Shown in pieces: positions 60,501 through 64,000 of a stretch of 64,000 nucleotides of DNA. The notes under the pieces are model-generated. The model was not told the origin of the DNA. It saw nothing but the letters and a program-made list of their open reading frames with translations, and ran no database searches. The translations under genes were made by a program, and so were the position numbers. Source of the stretch: Aurelia coerulea (Eukaryota > Cnidaria > Scyphozoa > Semaeostomeae > Ulmaridae); contig CM076960.1 in the NCBI GenBank assembly GCA_039566865.1, forward strand, positions 5,876,001-5,940,000, in the 5' to 3' direction. Numbering within the stretch: position 1 is the first letter of the stretch; every line of letters begins with the position of its first letter.

Positions 60501-61120
60501 CTCAAATTAGACATCAGGTGACAAATTTTCCGCGATAACAGCAGGCAAGATGCCTGCCGCCGTTATGGATAATTTTGCGCTATCACAAATCTCACTTCAT
60601 ATATAATTTGTGACAGACTTTACATACGATAATTAATTAAATAATTGGTGACTTACTAGGGGGATGGGGGCGAGATACTTTATTCAAAGCGATCAGTACT
60701 ATGTATAAAACGTATCGTTAGCTCAAGGATGCTTCTATTCAGAACGAAAAGTTCAATCACGACCAAACAAATATTCATATTTAACTTTATCTTTTTTCTA
60801 TGCAATGAATTTACAATTAAAGAAATGTGGAATGCAAATTGTTGAAAGTAAAAAACAAATGCTGGCAAGTACCCTACATTTTTATTGACTCACCCAGTAG
60901 TTATTGCAGGCCCTCAAATCAACTTTGCAAATCAAATCAACAGCTGGAAGATTCCTTTCTTGCAAACTGATCCCATTATCTGTTACAGGAAATGGAGGTG
61001 CTGCTGGAACAGTCAATCTTTATCTAAAAGACATAGCAAACACTGGATTTAGGCTGACACTATCAGGCTGCAAAGGAAGTGCAGGCCCAAATACAGCTGC
61101 CGATGGACAGCGTGGAAATG
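24467..61120 (+). CDS. Secreted kringle / collagen-like protein gene (nine traced exons, 3' end open)
   Basis: Nine exons join into one 513-residue open frame: 24467-24566, 29375-29545, 30007-30189, 31132-31407, 33618-33781, 39629-39866, 47298-47407, 52069-52234 and 60989-61120. Order: signal peptide (1-33); acidic, Pro-Ala-rich linker (34-90); Cys cluster (91-151); kringle (160-238); unassigned module (244-350); Gly-X-Y repeats (about 350-377); basic strand and Gly-X-Y (378-414); five-Cys module and Gly-X-Y (415-469); Gly-rich module (470-513). It should be secreted or matrix-bound. The evidence is consistent splice phases, GT..AG sites, an uninterrupted frame and an intact kringle. No stop or later exon was found, so the C-terminus is missing. 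Introns reach nearly 9 kb and are full of transposons. Some small exons may be missed. Confidence 0.8.
24567..25844. other. Intron 1, first part: no recognisable feature
   Basis: AT-rich non-coding sequence with no transposon ends or domain-bearing frames. Confidence 0.5.
25845..26699. mobile_element. TTAA-flanked MITE with GGTTACTGTAAC ends
   Basis: TTAA (25845-25848, 26696-26699) flanks an 847-bp element. Its ends GGTTACTGTAACGGTTCA and, inverted, GGTTACTGTAACTGTTCA match 17 of 18. Interior parts are also partly mirrored. No transposase is encoded. It is unrelated to the CCCTA-ended families except for the target site. Confidence 0.85.
26700..27789. other. Intron 1, middle: no gene
   Basis: AT-rich. 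A short run near 27004-27080 repeats ATGTTAC/CATGTTAC several times. Nothing else recognised. Confidence 0.45.
27790..27915 (+). mobile_element. SINE-like repeat containing telomere repeats
   Basis: GAAGGTGAAGGTGATGTTGC, TTTTTAGCGCCAAG and CCCCTTTTCATGACGCTCAA match, in the same order, the repeat at 58994-59175 read on the other strand. In place of that copy's middle there are CCCTAA units. Confidence 0.65.
27851..27880. repeat. Interstitial telomere-type array (CCCTAA)5
   Basis: Five perfect CCCTAA units followed by CCCAACCCC. TTAGGG is the ancestral animal telomere repeat, also used by cnidarians (general knowledge). The array is internal to a dispersed repeat, so it does not mark a chromosome end. 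Confidence 0.95.
28325..29340 (+). pseudogene. LINE 3' end (plus strand), interrupted by a MITE
   Basis: The conceptual reading starts LQKKVVRAIAFMNFTSPSTP and, after frameshifts, reaches YGKISIRYTVAKFWNKTPL and KINNSPSVM, the typical order at the C-terminus of a LINE reverse transcriptase. The 3' untranslated region contains a stem with AAGGGGGTGCTC..GAGCTCCCCCTT and a GA microsatellite, and ends in (TGAAC)n just before exon 2 (29318-29340). It is interrupted by the MITE at 28740-29056. Confidence 0.7.
28740..29056. mobile_element. MITE with CACCCCCGTCTAAGTGCCCC ends
   Basis: The ends are ACACCCCCGTCTAAGTGCCC and, inverted, ACACCCCTGTCTAAGTGCCC, continuing CGGTG. TTTGTT lies on both sides (28734-28739 and 29057-29062), a plausible 6-bp target duplication. 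Removing the element restores the LINE 3' region. Confidence 0.8.
29375..29545 (+). CDS. Kringle gene exon 2: acidic Pro-Ala linker
   Basis: Acceptor TTTTTGTTCAG, donor CAGTT/GTAAGA; 57 codons, phase 1 to 1. The peptide contains APAPAPAP near its middle and DSDSSDSW, then ends near a single Cys. It is likely a disordered, possibly glycosylated, extracellular spacer. Confidence 0.72.
30007..30189 (+). CDS. Kringle gene exon 3: cysteine cluster
   Basis: Acceptor CCCTTTACAG, donor TTACAG/GTAGGC; 61 codons, phase 1 to 1. It encodes YPCFCQTCVCLFLDDAQRCC, six cysteines in 18 residues (C-x-C-x2-C-x-C, then CC). I do not recognise the family. It could be a small disulfide-bonded knot or a multimerisation site. 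Confidence 0.68.
30190..31131. other. Intron 3: possible remnant of a CAGGCCC-ended element
   Basis: TAGGCCCTTCGGAACG near 30451 and CTTTCGACGGGCCTGC near 30739 look like decayed inverted ends with adjacent G- and C-runs, in the style of the hAT-like element at 35-560. No target duplication is evident. Nothing coding. Confidence 0.35.
31132..31407 (+). CDS. Kringle gene exon 4: complete kringle domain
   Basis: Acceptor ATTTTTCTTAG, donor AAAAG/GTTAGT; 92 codons, phase 1 to 1. The kringle runs from Cys160 to Cys238 (79 residues) with all six cysteines at 160, 182, 210, 221, 233 and 238, plus the signatures CRNPDNEAAPWCYTTD and RWEYC. The position equal to the plasminogen lysine-binding Asp-x-Asp reads Asp214-Asn-Glu216, as in kringles that use Asp-x-Glu, and Trp220 and Trp230 are present. 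Lysine or protein-tail binding is therefore plausible (inference). No protease domain follows, so this is not a plasminogen-type zymogen. One kringle per exon with 1-1 phase is the classic shuffled-module arrangement. Confidence 0.93.
31690..31900 (-). pseudogene. Possible LINE C-terminal fragment (minus strand)
   Basis: On the minus strand the reading LTRSEVLKFGTVLALKLEIR followed by LPRSFKRRCKNE resembles the end of LINE proteins (..W-x-LP..I-x-x-FK-x-x-L). It is short and unsupported by other motifs. Confidence 0.3.
32340..32962 (-). pseudogene. LINE 3' end with 3' untranslated hairpin (minus strand)
   Basis: The minus-strand reading PILSRARSMNSLSSEIKSTN and NINAFKHKVKDNFF is the C-terminus of a LINE reverse transcriptase ORF. 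Downstream a stem built from CGCCCCAGA and TCTGGGGCG (about 32501-32536) and an ATT-rich tail near 32380 complete a LINE 3' region. Its upstream part is lost. Confidence 0.55.
33618..33781 (+). CDS. Kringle gene exon 5: unassigned module
   Basis: Acceptor CTATTTCTCTAG, donor GACGAG/GTGAGA; 164 nt, phase 1 at the start and 0 at the end. The peptide starts VMTFVGQTIYMSQIYDILKD and contains a single Cys near its end (DAFYCDERQRR). It continues in frame into exon 6. No family recognised. Confidence 0.65.
33982..34530. mobile_element. Truncated Tc1/mariner-like MITE (CCGGGTGTCCC type)
   Basis: It starts TACCGGGTGTCCCAAAAAAC and aligns with the left half of the complete element at 35309-36318 (shared GAAGAAATTAGTAATCTGAA and GGCAAAACCAGAG). 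The right end is missing. Confidence 0.7.
34531..35306. other. Intron 5: no recognisable feature
   Basis: AT-rich. The phrase TGTCCGAAA recurs about six times between 34670 and 35240 as a dispersed motif, without a fixed period. Confidence 0.4.
35309..36318. mobile_element. Palindromic Tc1/mariner-like MITE, complete
   Basis: The left end CCGGGTGTTTCAAAAAAAAA (then GTTCCGACGCTTGATTGA) and the inverted right end match over 40 bp, with TA outside each (35307-35308, 36319-36320). The interior is also mirrored, for example CTCTGGTTTTGCCTTGAACA near 36118 against its complement near 35480, so the whole element folds back on itself. No transposase. Confidence 0.88.
36766..37740. mobile_element. 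Palindromic element with 11-bp target duplication (MULE-like)
   Basis: The two halves are near-perfect reverse complements from GCATAGGAATCATTCGTCGT at the left end to its complement at the right end. TGCAATATACA occurs on both sides (36755-36765 and 37741-37751), a perfect 11-bp target duplication. Duplications of 9-11 bp are typical of Mutator-like elements (family knowledge). The matching open frames on opposite strands near 36770-36946 and 37560-37740 are mirror images and are not genes. Confidence 0.88.
38371..38797. mobile_element. G/C-run MITE with TATCCGAC duplication
   Basis: The left end CCTGAGGAGGTACTTAGTAT and the inverted right end CGGGGGGGGGTGCTTGACTT are diverged TIRs. AATATCCGAC flanks both sides (38361-38370, 38798-38807), at least an 8-bp duplication. 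The interior repeats GCTTTTCGCC..TTTACGTTT..GGGTATG. It is related to 45211-45523, inserted in the opposite sense. Confidence 0.75.
38808..39628. other. Intron 5, last part: no recognisable feature
   Basis: AT-rich with a short tandem GCGAGCATTCTTT duplication at about 38876-38901. Nothing else. Confidence 0.45.
39629..39866 (+). CDS. Kringle gene exon 6: linker and first collagen-like Gly-X-Y block
   Basis: Acceptor TTTCTAATTGCAG, donor ACAGAAG/GTATCT; 238 nt, phase 0 to 1. After about 50 residues of mixed sequence with one Cys comes ANGKNGEDGSVGVNGYDGTE, a Gly-at-every-third-position run of about seven triplets preceded by ANGANG. The triplets are Asn-rich and lack Pro, unlike fibrillar collagens. 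The only frame without stops is the one predicted by exon 5's phase 0 end. Confidence 0.72.
39960..39994. repeat. Perfect 14-bp hairpin
   Basis: CAGGGTGAGTCAGA, a 7-nt loop and TCTGACTCACCCTG. CAGGGTATTTCAAAAATAAA at 39873 nearby is of the same Tc1/mariner-like end style. This may be the collapsed remains of a MITE. Confidence 0.8.
40145..40478. mobile_element. MITE with AAGCCGGTTTTTC ends
   Basis: The left AAGCCGGTTTTTCATTAGGC, then GGATTTTTC, is mirrored at the right by GAAAAATCCGCCTGGTGGAA and AACCGGCTT. Mirrored inner parts (CAATAGCCGCTA against TAGCGGCTATTG) show a fold-back design. The target duplication is uncertain. Confidence 0.75.
41579..42270 (-). pseudogene. LINE copy 2 reverse transcriptase, C-terminal half
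   Basis: The minus-strand reading holds MSMYADDTSLRYQSYDLTRL (catalytic YADD), KLSLNVAKTHSML and VKKTKYLGVQIGCSLDRKEQ, the thumb motif that copy 1 lacks. Frame breaks occur near 42028-42060 and 41600. The frame stops being homologous at the MITE junction at 42271. Confidence 0.85.
42271..43151. mobile_element. TTAA MITE, family A, copy 2 (inside LINE copy 2)
   Basis: The element (42275-43147, 873 bp) is in reverse orientation relative to 10507-11382 and matches it throughout. TTAA flanks both ends. Copy 1 of the LINE gives the uninterrupted site (about 9522-9541, AATGCCTTTTTGAGATCAAT), so the insertion point is proven. Confidence 0.93.
43152..43970 (-). pseudogene. LINE copy 2 reverse transcriptase, N-terminal half
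   Basis: The minus-strand reading includes TFGTDNISSYFWKLALPFIE, ARVTPIFKEGDKAEKSNYRP and ISVLPVISRLFEKLVTNQLY, then the Asp-containing VIIDL just before the MITE. A frame change separates this from the KSQFLMDSYRQVRNKVN segment upstream near 43900-43960. Confidence 0.85.
43971..44110 (-). pseudogene. LINE copy 2 endonuclease start, internally deleted
   Basis: KGMAIASLNINGLRSHLDEV and ALNETKHN are the N-terminal motifs of the apurinic-like endonuclease of LINEs. Immediately after ETKHNPEV the reading is already in the pre-RT region, so roughly 200 residues, including the catalytic His, are deleted. Confidence 0.85.
44270..45005 (-). pseudogene. LINE copy 2 ORF1 with SGNH-type esterase domain
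   Basis: The minus-strand reading starts with a Lys/Asn/Thr-rich tail (KGTRKAKDSRKNKPHNKH), then LGDSHVRRLYDCKLLPDSIV (Ser of the GDS block), DELMIHIGSNDVSKG (Gly/Asn blocks) and DKGGMHLTPEG (Asp..His block). These are the four conserved blocks of SGNH hydrolases. Esterase-bearing ORF1 proteins are known from CR1-like non-LTR elements; the enzyme is thought to act on lipids or membranes during retrotransposition. Stops near 44770 and frame breaks near 44300 and 44540 show decay. Confidence 0.8.
45211..45523. mobile_element. G/C-run MITE with 8-bp TATCTGAC duplication
   Basis: The ends CCCGGGGGGGTACTT and AAGTACCCCCCCGGG are perfect inverted repeats of 15 bp. TATCTGAC flanks both (45203-45210, 45524-45531). 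Eight-base duplications point to a hAT-type mechanism. The interior repeats ..TGAAAA(G/C)TATAC..AAAAACGGCAC-like segments in both orientations. Confidence 0.85.
45930..46700 (-). pseudogene. Decayed LINE reverse transcriptase C-terminus, second LINE lineage (minus strand)
   Basis: The minus-strand reading contains VLGSLLATGKKINRRNILAS, then RRKLSAYLCSTCVF, a segment like FQRRHLKRILGIN (in pieces: DIFQRRHL, KRILGINW) and TNSVLYTRTKCES. This order (LGS..D..RI..A, then FQRR.LRRIL.I.W, then LY.RT) is the C-terminal signature of one group of invertebrate LINEs. Many stops and shifts. The open frame on the plus strand here is its shadow. Confidence 0.6.
47298..47407 (+). CDS. Kringle gene exon 7: basic strand and second Gly-X-Y block
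   Basis: Acceptor TTCTGTTTGCAG, donor GGCAGG/GTACAT (weak); 110 nt, phase 1 to 0. The peptide is VNIAYISAKGRLRIKTK followed by GVQGARGGDGANGGAGFRGR, six clean Gly-X-Y triplets. The phase 1 start matches exon 6 and the phase 0 end matches exon 8. Confidence 0.7.
47408..49849. other. Intron 7, first part: no clear feature
   Basis: Lone transposon-like ends occur at 47886 (ACGGCGTGTCCCAAGAAAAG) and 48138 (ATAACGGGTGAACCAAAAAA), both in the same orientation and without partners. The frames at 48309 and 48899 carry no domain. Confidence 0.4.
49850..50711. mobile_element. TTAA MITE, family C, copy 2
   Basis: The element (49854-50707) aligns along its full length with 15460-16325; ends are CCCTATCCAGACTAG and CTAGTCTGGATAG. 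Its right-hand TTAA (50708-50711) is also the left TTAA of the next element. Confidence 0.92.
50708..51562. mobile_element. TTAA MITE, family E, abutting family C
   Basis: The element (50712-51558) has ends CCCTATTACTACCGGGGG and GGTAGTAATAGGG with an internal GGGGGGGGGCACAAAGTGCCC hairpin at the left and a G-run/C-run at the right. TTAA is present at both sides. Interior is distinct from families A to D. Confidence 0.9.
51563..52068. other. Intron 7, last part: no recognisable feature
   Basis: AT-rich non-coding sequence running into a good polypyrimidine tract and acceptor of exon 8. Confidence 0.5.
52069..52234 (+). CDS. Kringle gene exon 8: five-cysteine module and third Gly-X-Y block
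   Basis: Acceptor CTCTAATTGTATAG, donor AAACCAG/GTATGC; 166 nt, phase 0 to 1. It begins DGSCSYRCRNTRRCITGYGT and has five cysteines in its first 30 residues (about 418, 422, 428, 436 and 444), then GTAGNGGKAGAKGKPG, five Gly-X-Y triplets. Only this frame is open and it is the one predicted by exon 7. The Cys spacing does not match a family I can name. Confidence 0.72.
53039..55070 (+). mobile_element. Second LINE family, inserted in LINE copy 3 (poly-A tail, 12-bp duplication)
   Basis: The element is 5'-truncated and ends in A(19) at about 55052-55070. ATTCGTTAATAT (53027-53038) and ATTCCTTAATAT (55071-55082) flank it, a 12-bp target duplication with one mismatch. The interrupted LINE resumes exactly after it. 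This is textbook target-primed insertion. Confidence 0.93.
53044..54727 (+). pseudogene. Reverse transcriptase of the inserted LINE, one frameshift
   Basis: The first frame (53044-53694) has [72 protein letters not shown] and the catalytic FADDTSLF. The second frame (to 54727) has HLGIVLDAKLSFSAHI, LDYGDVIYH and, near the end, MCPTTDGVEDTEHFLLHCPS, the Cys-His-Cys C-terminal motif of Jockey/I-type LINEs. The shift falls in a run of nine T at about 53686-53694, so a single length change in that run separates the two halves; it may be a genuine mutation or a sequencing error. The 5' half of the protein, including any endonuclease, is absent. Confidence 0.92.
55341..56911. mobile_element. TIR DNA transposon (GGGTGTCGGCGG ends), complete, TA target
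   Basis: The element (55343-56909, 1567 bp) has ends GGGTGTCGGCGGTGGTAATC and, inverted, GGGTGCCGGCGGTGGTAATC, continuing GGACG. The left end repeats GGCGGTGGTAATCGGAC in tandem. TA lies outside each end, and LINE copy 2 (about 41792-41806) shows the uninterrupted TTTTTGACTACTTCAA. TA duplication suggests a Tc1/mariner-type element. No intact transposase is seen; about 600 bp of it is a nested MITE. Confidence 0.9.
55859..56455. mobile_element. Palindromic TA-flanked MITE nested in the TIR transposon
   Basis: The left CAGGGTGTCCCAAAAAAATT, then GTGCCCCGTTTG, is mirrored at the right with two differences, and TA flanks both sides (55859-55860, 56454-56455). Inner sequence is mirrored as well (CGGCCATTTTGTCTTACTAT against its complement near 56252), giving a full snap-back of 593 bp. 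Confidence 0.92.
57376..57555. mobile_element. 180-bp insertion with perfect 8-bp duplication
   Basis: ACAGTGTC flanks both sides (57368-57375, 57556-57563), and removing the insert restores LINE copy 3. There are no obvious inverted ends. The insert ends in CTACACTACACT repeats and contains mirrored GGGGGCCTAG / TAGGGCCCCC blocks, so it is more like a truncated LINE or SINE 3' end, read on the minus strand, than a DNA transposon. Confidence 0.75.
57701..57872. other. Junction between LINE copy 3 and the next LINE
   Basis: No feature beyond short AT-rich sequence. Confidence 0.4.
57873..58950 (+). mobile_element. Third LINE family, 5'-truncated, ATAATAA tail
   Basis: The reverse transcriptase part is followed by a short 3' region and a tail of ATAATAA units at 58925-58946. 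The 5' truncation falls just before the conserved GVPQG block. Confidence 0.85.
57874..58803 (+). pseudogene. LINE reverse transcriptase C-terminal half, third family
   Basis: The first conserved block reads GVP, then a TAG stop where Gln is expected (about 57882), then GSVLGPLLFNIFLNDFIYI. The catalytic motif is FADDNTIF. Then come VRLLGITIDSRLKFDQHV, FNYCPLIWMFC, LNRTHKRALRILFDD and a C-terminal FRGSILWNSLPND. After the initial stop the 301-residue frame is entirely open to TAG at 58801-58803, so the copy is fairly young. Confidence 0.9.
58945..58993. repeat. Near-perfect 24-bp inverted repeat
   Basis: AATTCTCTGACTTTGCAGCC, then AGA, one unpaired base, and the exact complement back to GGCTGCAAAGTCAGAGAATT. 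This cruciform-capable hairpin sits exactly between the LINE tail and the SINE-like repeat. Confidence 0.92.
58994..59175 (-). mobile_element. SINE-like repeat, second copy (reverse of 27790-27915)
   Basis: On the minus strand it reads AGGTGAAGGTGAAGTTGCG, TTTTTTAGCGCCAAGCGCTG, GAGTCCGCGACCCCTTGTCA and TGACGCTCAAGTGGTGGGCT. The order matches the copy at 27790-27915. The (AAGGTG)n units at the 3' end resemble a microsatellite tail. Confidence 0.65.
59203..59262. repeat. Isolated unit of the 82-bp repeat
   Basis: TTTACTCCTAATCGGAGCTT and GTAGTGCAGTCGGAGGTTGG match the units at 59583-59795. A LINE fragment separates this unit from the array. Confidence 0.65.
59263..59580 (-). pseudogene. Short LINE 3' fragment (minus strand)
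   Basis: It runs from a CTGTGGCAG..AATCTAACAGCC coding-like segment (LINE C-terminal style ..I-x-S-x-SLP-x-FKK..) down to a TTATTATTATCATTATTATT tail at 59263. It splits the 82-bp repeat array, so it inserted later. Confidence 0.4.
59583..59795. repeat. Degenerate tandem repeat, about 82-bp period
   Basis: GGTTATGCAGTTTAATCCAA starts units at about 59583, 59664 and 59746. Each contains a CGGAG(T/C)TTTGAACAAC-like and TGCAATCGGAGGTTAGATTT-like segment. About two and a half units plus the separated unit at 59203. Confidence 0.75.
59796..60988. other. Intron 8, last part: no gene
   Basis: AT-rich. The frames at 60160 and 60254 have no domain. TTTATTGACTCACCCAGT near 60882 is shared with 17277, pointing to a dispersed repeat edge. 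Confidence 0.4.
60989..61120 (+). CDS. Kringle gene exon 9: Gly-rich beta module
   Basis: Acceptor TTATCTGTTACAG, donor GGAAATG/GTATGT; 132 nt, phase 1 to 1. It reads NGGAAGTVNLYLKDIANTGF, RLTLSGCKGSAGPNTAADG and QRGNG: a Gly-rich collar, an alternating hydrophobic strand pair, then Gly-rich sequence again. I recall this alternation from large Gly-rich secreted proteins of cnidarians and sponges. An acceptor at 60909 would give a longer exon but its phase 1 frame is less well behaved. The phase 1 end implies further exons to the right. Confidence 0.68.
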
Positions 61121-61222
61121 GTATGTTGATTTGCAAATTTATAAGTGAAACTTGCTTTCATGAAATGAAACCAGATCTTGATGTTAGTCCAAATAGATAG
61201 CTGATTCAGACCTATGAACGCA

Positions 61223-61736
61223 TTAACCCTATAGTGGTTGGGCTATCTGACGCGTCCTACTTTGGTTAGGGGAGGCAAAAAAGCCCCCCCCCCTAACTCT
61301 TGACTGGAAATAGATAGAGAAACCAAATTGGTGTACTAATAGCCCCAGGCATGGACTTTATGAGAATATAAAAACTAACCTAAAATTAATCGTCATTATT
61401 GCATGCGTCAGCATTTTTCTTTGTGTGGTCAAGAAAAGTGCCAAAATCGGTCAAAATCAGGAAAACTTTGGAGCACAACATTAATCCAAACATGAAAATT
61501 ATGATAAATTACAGCAAATAACAATACCCTGCAAAATATATGTGCAAAATCTCCCCCCCCCCCCTTCCTCTTATTTTTCAACATATTTCTATAGAGCTTT
61601 GCGGGTCGTTGCACATTAAGTAGCAGCAAAAAGTCAGAGAGTATCCGGGTCATAATAGATCTCCTGGCAGAGTTGTAACAAAAAGATTACTAGGGGGGGG
61701 GGGGGAGGTTGCTCCCCTCAACCAAAATAGGGTTAA
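61223..61736. mobile_element. TTAA MITE, family F
   Basis: The element (61227-61732, 506 bp) has ends CCCTATAGTGGTTGGG and CAACCAAAATAGGG, with G-run/C-run hairpins inside each end and TTAA outside both. Shorter than the other families. Confidence 0.85.
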
Positions 61737-63415
61737 GGGGACTGATTATATATGCAAACAAAATCCGTCGTAAAGATTCACAAAGTCATTACCCAAGAAT
61801 ATCTGAACCCATTCGACCCAAGCATTGATGCAAATCAGCTTTATAATCTAAGCTCTGGAATGCCTGCTGAAGGAGAATTAGCAGAACCCAATCCATCCTC
61901 GCAATACAGAGGAAAGGAGAAAGATTATGAAGATGAACGAATGCAAATGAACGAATTCAATCAACAGAGACGAAGATCTACGAACCAATCAAACAGCAAA
62001 ATTTATTAAAAATGTCGGAAAAAAGTTGTACTCAAAATTCCAAACAAGCAACAAATGATTGAAGCCAATAGGAATGTTTTGGGAAGCCTCCTGGCCCTCT
62101 CAGCACAAAACGACAAAAAAATCGACTTCGAGGAAGCATAAACAAGTTTCCTTCCGTTTTTTACCGTTATGTCTACAATTTCCAGACGGAACCGAAGGAC
62201 AACAGCAAAGAGCAAATTCGTGGAAGCTATCCTTTTTTTAGTAACGGTTCTATAGACTCCAAAGACGTTAATCCACCTGAAAGGGCCACTTCGACATGTC
62301 TTGTGGACCTCATGGCTATGGTATGGACAATACTCAGACTCTTCGATGCCTACCATGACCTGGGACTGAGACTTTTGAAATGATCCCAGTTGGTTACAGT
62401 CGTATTGACATTGTGGCAGATACACACTTCTTTGAAAGATCCAGAGCGTGACAAAAGTGGTATTGCTGACAGATTCATTGTGAGATCAGCAGAGTCAAAA
62501 GTTCCCAAAAATGTTTCCAATTCTCTACAAAATGAGAAAATAAGACACAGCTGATAGACATCTCGAAAGGAGAGCTTGTTTCAATAAAAAAGCATTGATT
62601 CAGAAATTACAATTTGAGAAAATAATGTTCTCGATGGATCAATATCATGCTACGAAAGCACGATCTTGGATGTTGCCGTTGTTGAACAATTAAGCAGCGA
62701 TCAGGAAGATGCAGACACCAAATTATTACTGCATGCTGCGTGCTTGCTTTTTTGAGAATCCTGATTGATGGATTGGTTGTTCGCAGAGGATGTTGATATC
62801 AATATTTTGTTTCTCACTGTTTTCTTAGAAAATCCCAGGAAGATGCTAATTATGCAGTGGAAATTCCAGGAAGATTCTCCAGCTAAGTTCCATTATGAGC
62901 GATGAACATGAAAGGGTTCTGATTGGTTTCCATGCATTCACAGGAAATAAATAAGTCTCTTTTTTCTTTTGAAAGTCAAAAAAGTCACTGTTGGCAAGTG
63001 GTTGAAAAGAAGAACAGTTTTGTTCACATTTTTCCCCAGCTAGGGGCTCAATGGAGTATGGATGGGGATCTACTTTCAAAATTTGAAGAATTTGAATGCA
63101 ACAGTTTTTTGCAAGATGTAAATGCTGTTTGCTATGCGATCTTCCAAACTTCCTATGCAAGATAGGAGGAATTTGACTGCCCCCTTTTGCAAATCATCGT
63201 AGTTGCACTCTCAGCGATGAAATTACATCGTAAAAACGTCGAGTTCCTGCTTACCAACGAACACTGAATTTGCTGATATTGAGAACAATGGATGGTCAGC
63301 AGATGGAAAAAATCCGGATGAATGTTGCTTTCTCTGAAGATGTGGGCAAACTTGGCTGATGAAGATGATAGTGATGAGAGCAGTGATGAAAGTGAGGATG
63401 ACCAACTGTAATGAA
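61737..63415 (+). pseudogene. Decayed gene of the GFHAFTGN-motif family
   Basis: Read across three frames, this region carries, in order, EYLNPFDPSIDANQLYNLSS (about 61799), a MIEANRNVLGSLLALSAQND segment (62057), AKSKFVEAI (62208), CLVDLMAMVW (62300), VLIGFHAFTGN (62911), FPQLGAQWSMDGDLLSKFEE (63033) and DVNAVCYAIFQTSYAR (63117). I recognise this motif order as an uncharacterised protein repeated many times in cnidarian and other invertebrate genomes, probably from a mobile element. That is memory, not a search. Many stops and shifts mark it as dead. It ends in an acidic DEDDSDESSDESEDD tail. Confidence 0.65.
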
Positions 63416-63484
63416 AGTCTTTTTTCAATAGAGTTTTACAATATGCATTACGAGCTACACTGCATAAAAAAAACTACTCTTCAA

Positions 63485-63909
63485 TACAGTAAATCCCCGC
63501 TTATAAGAACCTACTTTTTGAGAGCCAGGCTGAAATAGGATCTTATTTTGAAGGTATCAAGACCAATTTCCTGGTATCAAAGTTCTTATTTAAGAGTGCC
63601 TTGCGTAGGCTGTTCTAGAATCTTCACCAAAGATGTCCAGCCCTGTTATTTGTTTTGGTAAAGCAATTATGTACCCAGTACCAAATTCTAAGCTTACAAA
63701 CATCAGGGGAGGAGATTCAAACTTTAACAGCCAACTGGAACAAAAATGAACTTGATAACGACAATGAAAAATAAACTTTGCTATGCCTGCAACAAGAACA
63801 TATTTTACATCAAACTGAAACAGGTTCTTAATTATGAGGTGCATAATTTAAGAAAAACAGCCTCTAGGTTCTTATTTTAGTAGGTTCTTATATGCGGGTA
63901 TATACTGTA
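63485..63909. mobile_element. TA-flanked MITE with TACAGTAAATCCCCGC ends
   Basis: TACAGTAAATCCCCGCTTAT, then AAGAACCTACT, is mirrored by AGTAGGTTCTTATATGCGGG..ATACTGTA at the right. TA duplication is implied at 63485-63486 and 63908-63909. GGTTCTTAT also occurs internally in both orientations. Non-coding. Confidence 0.8.
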
Positions 63910-64000
63910 CTACAAGGACGATATACCCAAGGGAGCAAGAGGCTGTGTTTACTCCGGGGCCATTAAATAAAGATAATAAAAGAAAAACTACTTTAGAGTA
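63910..64000. other. Window end: no feature
   Basis: Only 91 bases remain, without a recognisable signal. Confidence 0.5.

Noticed and set aside
60904..61200. 98-codon continuous frame through exon 9
   Set aside because: It runs through a good acceptor and donor; the shorter spliced exon keeps phase with exon 8 and avoids a sudden change in residue composition.

Overview
This window is AT-rich animal nuclear DNA, most likely from a cnidarian (anthozoan-like). The reasons are spliced genes with GT..AG introns of several kb, a complete kringle domain (an animal-only module), secreted low-proline Gly-X-Y (collagen-like) exons, a short TTAGGG-type interstitial telomere array, and a very dense, nested population of LINEs, a Ty3/gypsy element and snap-back DNA transposons. 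The species assignment is inference; no rRNA or marker gene is present.

Host genes. (1) On the plus strand, nine in-phase exons from 24467 to 61120 form one large secreted-protein gene: signal peptide, acidic Pro-Ala linker, Cys cluster, kringle, an unassigned module, then three collagen-like Gly-X-Y exons with a Cys-rich module between them. It continues beyond what I can trace. No exon was found from similarity; the frame and phase match at every junction (1-1-1-1-0-1-0-1-1). (2) On the minus strand, two short exons (7854-7765 and 7679-7489) look like the 3' end of another gene, faintly fasciclin-like.

Layout. 1-2.9 kb: a hAT-like MITE, then unassigned sequence. 2.9-7.4 kb: a young but broken Ty3/gypsy retrotransposon with 166-bp LTRs, inserted just downstream of the minus-strand gene's stop codon. 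8.1-10.5 kb: a minus-strand CR1-like LINE (copy 1). 10.5-24.2 kb: a block of DNA transposons and MITEs, several nested, including a 1.7-kb palindrome, a tRNA-like sequence and a SINE. 24.5-61.1 kb: the kringle/collagen gene, whose introns hold two more copies of the same LINE (copies 2 and 3), other LINE fragments and many MITEs. 61.2-63.9 kb: a TTAA MITE, a decayed GFHAFTGN-motif pseudogene and a TA-flanked MITE.

The most unusual structural signal is a clan of about eight TTAA-flanked elements. Their ends read TTAA-CCCTAWY..., and most carry a G-run/C-run hairpin just inside each end. The window itself supplies empty-site paralogues that prove precise TTAA insertion for three of them, and two of them sit back-to-back sharing one TTAA. 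The most interesting gene is the kringle plus collagen-like secreted protein.
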